Shown piece after piece: positions 6,173 to 9,575 of a DNA stretch of 9,575 bases. Position 1 is the stretch's first letter, and each line of letters begins with the position of its first letter. A program made the position numbers and the translations under genes. A model generated the notes under the pieces. That model saw only the letters and a list, made by a program, of their open reading frames with translations. It was not told the DNA's origin and did not search any database. The DNA is taken from the NCBI GenBank assembly GCA_945877525.1, contig CAMDVP010000110.1:1-9575 (forward strand), given 5' to 3'. The DNA comes from an uncultured Clostridia bacterium (GTDB taxonomy: Bacteria; Bacillota; Clostridia; Christensenellales; Aristaeellaceae).

Positions 6173-6236
6173 CCCGGGGCGGGAAGAAATTTCCCCTCCG
6201 GGACGTTCCATTGGTACCAAGGGAAAAGTCCTGGGG
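6173..6236 (+). promoter_or_regulatory. Two overlapping, mutually exclusive hairpins between the MFS and SH3b genes
   Basis: The first hairpin pairs 6173-6185 with 6190-6202 around a GAAA tetraloop (one C-C mismatch, two G-U). The second pairs 6196-6204 with 6228-6236 (nine pairs, two G-U) and encloses an imperfect palindrome, 6206-6225, centred on TTGGTACCAA. They share 6196-6202, so both cannot form at once. Neither is followed by a T-run, so a terminator role is weak. The second ends just before the SH3b Shine-Dalgarno. This could be an inefficient terminator or a leader structure; I cannot decide which. Confidence 0.4.
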
Positions 6237-6252
6237 AAACGAGGAGAGCGGC

Positions 6253-7425
6253 ATGAAGAAAATCACTCGTCTGGCGGCGCTGGCAACGGCGCTGATACTG
6301 GCGGCGGTCCTGTGTCCCATCGGCGGCGCACGGGCGGAGGTCTACGGCTTTGGCGTGACCTATAAAAGCAGCACTGTCAATTTGCGCCAGCAGCCCACAC
6401 AGTATTCGACCCGCCTGGGATCCTATGCCAGCGGCACCTGGATGGCTATCAGCGGCGAGAGCGGCAACTGGTACTATGTTACCGCCCCCGACGGCCGCAC
6501 GGGCTACATGAGCAAGAACTATGTAAACGCCGCGCAGGACGCCTTCGGCACCATCGGCGTGGTGGCCAATCCCAAGTCCACCTCGTTCCTGAACCTGCGC
6601 CAATCCCCAAGCTACAACGCAAAGGTGCTGGGTATCTACTATAACGGCGTGCCCTTCGTGCTGCTCAACCATTCCGATTCGGGCTGGTACCGCGTGCGGG
6701 TCAATGGACTGGAAGGCTACTTCCGTGAGGAATTCATCACCACCCTCACCTGCACCTACAGCGAGGAGGTGGCGACCATCGTCACCCCCGGCGGCACCGG
6801 GCTGAACCTGCGCACCGGCCCCGGCATGAGCTACGCCTCCATCGGTCAGTACCGCGGAGGACGCTATGTCATGGTGCTTCAGAAGGGGAACGGCTGGTGG
6901 CGGGTAAGCGTGGACGGACAGGTAGGCTTCATGAACAGCGACTTCCTGCGGGAGGGCATTCTGACCCCGGAGGAAAGCCTGGCGGAGGGCGGCGGCGGAA
7001 GCTCGGGCCTCCCCCAGCCAGGTTATGCTGTGGTGACCAACCCCCGTGCTACCCAAGTGCTGAATTTGAGGGAACAGCCCTCCACCACCAGCCGTGTGCT
7101 GGGGCAGTACCGCAATGGCGAGCGTCTCACCGTGCTGGCTCAGGGAACAGAATGGTGCAGGGTGATGGACGAGAATGCTGTGGTTGGCTACATGATGACG
7201 GACTATCTCAGCCTGCGCAATCTGCCTGCCACGCCCACCATGACGGTCAACCATCCGCAGAAAAGCTTTGTGAACCTGCGCACGGGCCCCTCGACGCTGA
7301 CCGGCAGCGTGCTGCTGAGGCTGCCCCACGGTGCCAATGTGGTCGTTCTTGTGCCGGGGGACAGCTGGGTGAAGATCCGCTATAACGGCTACACGGGCTA
7401 TGCCATGTCCTACTTCCTCCAATAA
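6253..7425 (+). CDS. Secreted protein of five bacterial SH3 (SH3b) repeats
   Basis: I placed the start at the ATG at 6253, giving 390 residues, six bases after GGAG. It opens a signal peptide (MKKITRLAAL to GGARA, cleavage near residue 28). A TTG 42 bases upstream in frame lacks a signal-like sequence. Five SH3b units follow, near residues 35-92, 102-163, 173-233, 257-320 and 329-390. Each has the hallmark LNLRxxPS or VNLRxGPS entry strand, a VLGxYxNG or similar middle, a W-x-V strand and a final G-Y/F-M/F-xxxYL. A Gly/Ser spacer (about 245-253) divides repeats three and four. SH3b domains bind peptidoglycan cross-bridges or other wall polymers. No amidase, endopeptidase or lysozyme domain is present, so this is a binding or scaffolding protein, or the targeting partner of a separate enzyme. 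The repeats are well diverged, so this is not a recent duplication. Confidence 0.88.
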   Translation: MKKITRLAALATALILAAVLCPIGGARAEVYGFGVTYKSSTVNLRQQPTQYSTRLGSYASGTWMAISGESGNWYYVTAPDGRTGYMSKNYVNAAQDAFGTIGVVANPKSTSFLNLRQSPSYNAKVLGIYYNGVPFVLLNHSDSGWYRVRVNGLEGYFREEFITTLTCTYSEEVATIVTPGGTGLNLRTGPGMSYASIGQYRGGRYVMVLQKGNGWWRVSVDGQVGFMNSDFLREGILTPEESLAEGGGGSSGLPQPGYAVVTNPRATQVLNLREQPSTTSRVLGQYRNGERLTVLAQGTEWCRVMDENAVVGYMMTDYLSLRNLPATPTMTVNHPQKSFVNLRTGPSTLTGSVLLRLPHGANVVVLVPGDSWVKIRYNGYTGYAMSYFLQ

Positions 7426-7440
7426 GTGAAATCCGGTCAG

Positions 7441-7480
7441 GCGCCGCCTCCTTCCGAAGGGCAGGGGAGCGGCGCTTTGC
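7441..7480 (+). terminator. Probable terminator of the SH3b gene
   Basis: GCGCCGC (7441-7447) pairs perfectly with GCGGCGC (7469-7475). The interior contains a small CCTTCCGAAGG hairpin. Only a short TTTGCTCTGT follows; a clearer T-run (7504-7509) lies about 30 bases further on. The hairpin starts 15 bases past the stop codon, where a terminator is expected. Confidence 0.55.
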
Positions 7481-7531
7481 TCTGTCAGGCGACGGCTTTG
7501 GCCCTTTTTCCATTTGAGGGCTGGAAAGCTA

Positions 7532-7561
7532 TTGCATGGCGGGGGCTGGCTTTGCTATAAT
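7532..7561 (+). promoter_or_regulatory. Strong promoter of the ThrE-type exporter operon
   Basis: TTGCAT (7532-7537) and TATAAT (7556-7561) are 18 bases apart, and a TGC extension directly precedes the -10. The hexamers and extension are identical to those of the ArsR-family promoter. Transcription would start near 7568. The roughly 70-base leader contains a six-pair hairpin, GCAGGA (7582-7587) with TCCTGC (7599-7604). Confidence 0.72.
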
Positions 7562-7640
7562 GGGTGACGGACTAAACCGGCGCAGGAACCAGGGCGTATC
7601 CTGCAATCGACAGCGCAATGGCGGAAGCGAGTGACGAAAC

Positions 7641-8456
7641 GTGACCCAGGAGGACAAGCTGCATCAGGACGGCCCGGACGACCGGGAGGTGCTGGAAACA
7701 GCCATGGAGGCCGGACACATTCTGCTGGAAAACGGCGCGGAGATTTTCCGAGTCGAGGAGACCATGGAGCGCATCGCGGCCCATTATGGGGTGGAACGCA
7801 AGGACTTTTTTGTGCTGAGCAACGGCATCTTCACCACCGGCGACTGTGAGCCCGGCCAGCGGGGCGGACAGTACGCCCGGGTGCAGCATATTCCGGTGAA
7901 AAGCGCACAGCTGGACCGGGTTGTGGCGGTCAACCAGCTTTCACGGGAAATCGAGGCGGGAAACTATACCCTGGAGGAAACCAGGCGGCGGCTCCGGGAA
8001 ATCAGGCAGATGCCCGGCGAACCGCCTTTGGTGCAGATGCTGGCCTCCGGGGTGGGCAGCGCATGCTTCTGCGGTCTGTTCGGCGGCGGGGTGGAGGATT
8101 GTGCGGCGGCGTTTGCGGCGGGCTTTCTGCTGTATGTGTTTGTGCTGTGGTCGGGGAAAAGGCACATGAGCAAGATCGTTGCCAATCTGCTGGGCGGCGC
8201 GCTGGTGACCCTGAACTGCATCATGCTGTACCGCCTTGGCCTGGGGCGGGATATGAACCACATGATTATTGGCGCGATCATTCCCCTGGTGCCGGGGGTG
8301 CCCTTCACCAACGGGATCCGCGATATCGCCAACGGGGATTACATCTCCGGCGCTGTTCGGCTGCTGGATGCCATTCTGGTATTTCTGTGCATTGCCATTG
8401 GCGTGGGCGTGATGTTTACGATCTACCGGCGGGTGGCGGGAGGTGTGATGCTGTGA
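7641..8456 (+). CDS. Threonine/serine exporter, ThrE N-terminal-type subunit (DUF1212)
   Basis: This 271-residue protein belongs to the ThrE family (PF06738). Residues 1-125 form a hydrophilic part with the conserved ILLENGAEIFRVEETMERI and a NGIFTT segment. From about 130 it becomes a membrane domain of roughly five helices with the signature PLVPGVPFTNGIRDI (about 216-230). In Corynebacterium ThrE exports threonine and serine as one long protein; in many Bacillota the two halves are separate genes, as here. The start is uncertain. GTG 7641 is annotated but has only a poor ribosome binding site. A perfect AGGAGG (7648-7653) lies inside the reading frame, five bases before an in-frame CTG at 7659, and the first ATG is at 7704. 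The stop overlaps the next gene's start (GTGA), so the two products are probably made together. Confidence 0.85.
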   Translation: MTQEDKLHQDGPDDREVLETAMEAGHILLENGAEIFRVEETMERIAAHYGVERKDFFVLSNGIFTTGDCEPGQRGGQYARVQHIPVKSAQLDRVVAVNQLSREIEAGNYTLEETRRRLREIRQMPGEPPLVQMLASGVGSACFCGLFGGGVEDCAAAFAAGFLLYVFVLWSGKRHMSKIVANLLGGALVTLNCIMLYRLGLGRDMNHMIIGAIIPLVPGVPFTNGIRDIANGDYISGAVRLLDAILVFLCIAIGVGVMFTIYRRVAGGVML

Positions 8457-8905
8457 TTGCGCATACGCTGCTGGCCTTTGCGGGAACCGTCGCTTTTGCG
8501 CTGCTCTTCGGCGTGCCCAGAAAGTATTTCATCAACTGCGGATGCATCGGCAGCGCCGGATGGCTGCTCTACGAGGCGCTGACGTCATGTGCCGGCGCCA
8601 CGGCCACGGAGGCAACCTTCTTTGCCACGGTGCTGGTGATTATCCTGTCCCGCCTGTGCGCAGTCAGGGCGCGTTGCCCGGTGACGGTGTTCCTGATTTC
8701 CGGCATCTTCCCGCTGGTGCCCGGCGCGGGAATCTACTGGACAGCCTATTACCTTGTGACAGGACAGATGGGGCAGGCAGTCAGCAGTGGCTTCGTGGCG
8801 GTCAAGGCGGCTGTTGCTATTGTACTGGGCATTGTGTTTGTGTTTGAAATCCCCAACAGCGTCTTCCATCTGCTGGAAAAACGGAGGAAAACGGCAGTGC
8901 ACTGA
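8453..8905 (+). CDS. Threonine/serine exporter, ThrE_2-type subunit (DUF3815)
   Basis: This 150-residue membrane protein matches the usual size of the C-terminal half of ThrE (PF12821). It has about five hydrophobic segments, and FLISGIFPLVPGAGIYWTAY (about 80-99) mirrors the PLVPG signature of the first subunit. It starts at GTG 8453, nine bases after GGGAGG (8438-8443), with GTGA shared by the stop of the preceding gene. The pair should form one exporter of threonine, serine or related small amino acids in the cytoplasmic membrane. The short basic tail (EKRRKTAVH) probably faces the cytoplasm. A strong terminator follows 42 bases downstream. The substrate is inferred from family only. Confidence 0.85.
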   Translation: MIAHTLLAFAGTVAFALLFGVPRKYFINCGCIGSAGWLLYEALTSCAGATATEATFFATVLVIILSRLCAVRARCPVTVFLISGIFPLVPGAGIYWTAYYLVTGQMGQAVSSGFVAVKAAVAIVLGIVFVFEIPNSVFHLLEKRRKTAVH

Positions 8906-8940
8906 GCTGTTCTACGGCAGCAGTTGTCCCCAAAAAAAGA

Positions 8941-9013
8941 AACAAAAAACCCCGGCAATGACAGCAAACCTATCGACGGGCTGCGGTCACTGCCGGGGTT
9001 CGTTTCGATTTGT
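8941..9013. terminator. Bidirectional terminator between the ThrE operon and the U32 peptidase
   Basis: AACCCCGGCA (8948-8957) pairs perfectly with TGCCGGGGTT (8991-9000), and the stem continues inward with TGAC (8959-8962) and GTCA (8986-8989) past one mismatch. Read on the plus strand it is followed by CGTTTCGATTTGT. Read on the minus strand it is followed by a much stronger T-run, the complement of the A-rich 8932-8949. It can serve both convergent genes. Confidence 0.85.
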
Positions 9014-9017
9014 ATAC

Positions 9018-9575
9018 TCACAGCCGGTGGTTGCGCACCCGGCCGCGCACCAGGTCGCCCTCCTGCACGGCAAAGGGCAGAACCATGCGGATGGTTTCAC
9101 CGGCAACGCCCAGCGTGGTGAGGGTCTCGCCGGTTTTTTCCCGCAGGAAGGGCTGGGCCTCGGCGGTCAGCACGCCATGGGGCGTCATGACCTCCAGCGT
9201 GTCTCCGGCGAAGAAGCGGTTCTTCAGCTCCAACTGTGCGCCGGCGCCTGCGGGAGCGTCCTGCGTTACCCGGGCGATGTATTCCCGCTCCTGATGAAAG
9301 CCCTCCGCGCCGCCGGGCTGCTCGGGGCTGCCCAGGGCAAAGCCGGTGTCGCTGTCCCGGTGACTGGCACAGCGAAGCTCGTCCAGCAGCGCGGGAAGCG
9401 CGGCCTGGAAGGCATCCTCGCCCTGTGCCAGCAAATCCAGCGCCCGGCGGTACGCGCCCGTCACCACCGCTACATAATATTCGGTTTTCATCCGGCCCTC
9501 GATCTTCAGGCTGCTCACGCCGGCACGGCATAGACGGGGAAGGAGCGGCATCAGGTTCAGATCCTTCGCGGAGAA
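9018..9575 (-). CDS. U32 family peptidase, C-terminal part (partial)
   Basis: The last 185 codons are visible and the frame stays open to the right edge, so the gene begins outside the window; an ATG at 9551 is internal. The segment SAKDLNLMPLLPRL followed by AGVSSLKIEGRMKTEYYVA is characteristic of U32 (collagenase-like) peptidases related to the Bacillus YrrO and Escherichia YegQ/RlhA proteins. The rest is a C-terminal beta-rich domain ending in an acyl-like barrel around GDTLEVMTPHG and GDLVRGRVRNH. Some members are involved in RNA hydroxylation or act as secreted proteases; which applies cannot be told from this part, and the U32 signature Cys cluster would lie upstream. A strong terminator follows the stop codon. 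Confidence 0.87.
   Translation of the reverse strand, partial: FSAKDLNLMPLLPRLCRAGVSSLKIEGRMKTEYYVAVVTGAYRRALDLLAQGEDAFQAALPALLDELRCASHRDSDTGFALGSPEQPGGAEGFHQEREYIARVTQDAPAGAGAQLELKNRFFAGDTLEVMTPHGVLTAEAQPFLREKTGETLTTLGVAGETIRMVLPFAVQEGDLVRGRVRNHRL

Noticed and set aside
6206..6225. TTGGTACCAA region as a T-box antiterminator or similar riboswitch core
   Set aside because: Only a GGTACC core resembles the T-box element; the conserved flanks, specifier loop and a terminator with a T-run are missing.
6100..7422. Minus-strand frame of 440 codons opposite the SH3b gene
   Set aside because: The plus strand shows five SH3b repeats, a signal peptide and a Shine-Dalgarno; the antisense frame is His/Ala/Gly-rich with no motif.
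7561..7640. ThrE leader as a guanidine-II (mini-ykkC) or other known riboswitch
   Set aside because: ACGG and ACGA occur but not in the loops of two matching hairpins; only one six-pair stem is visible.

Overview
The window reads as chromosomal DNA from a moderately GC-rich Bacillota, most likely an anaerobic Clostridia lineage of gut type. The pointers are an ECF sigma factor paired with a large single-pass membrane partner, secreted SH3b and PG_binding_1 proteins with Pro/Thr-rich linkers, a split ThrE exporter, a U32 peptidase, strong Shine-Dalgarno sites and GTG/TTG starts. This placement is inferred from gene style; there is no rRNA or tRNA to confirm it. No mobile element, CRISPR array or RNA gene was seen.

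Layout, left to right. (1) The C-terminal end of an ECF sigma factor (+) overlaps a 432-residue membrane protein that is probably its anti-sigma partner or sensor. (2) A terminator and an extended -10 promoter precede a TIM-barrel sugar phosphate isomerase/epimerase (+). (3) A CadC/SmtB-type metal sensor of the ArsR family (-) converges on that gene. It has a near-consensus promoter and a TTG start. (4) A secreted protein with two peptidoglycan-binding domains (-) lies upstream of the sensor and is separated from it by a terminator. (5) A divergent 310-base gap leads to a MefA/EntS-type MFS efflux pump (+). The gap holds a promoter, a 12-codon leader peptide with a very good ribosome binding site, and two hairpins, one over the leader and one over the pump's ribosome binding site. 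(6) A secreted protein made of five SH3b repeats (+) follows. (7) A two-gene threonine/serine exporter operon (+) comes next, with its own strong promoter and a GTGA overlap between the genes. (8) A bidirectional terminator is shared with a U32 family peptidase (-) that runs off the right edge.

Most genes are single transcription units with their own promoters and terminators, so the window is not one pathway. The common theme is the cell envelope: envelope signalling, two wall-binding secreted proteins, two export systems and a metal sensor. The most interesting region is 4643-4865, which has the architecture of drug-responsive leader-peptide attenuation in front of an efflux pump. The two hairpins and the leader are visible in the sequence; the inducer and the switching logic are not.
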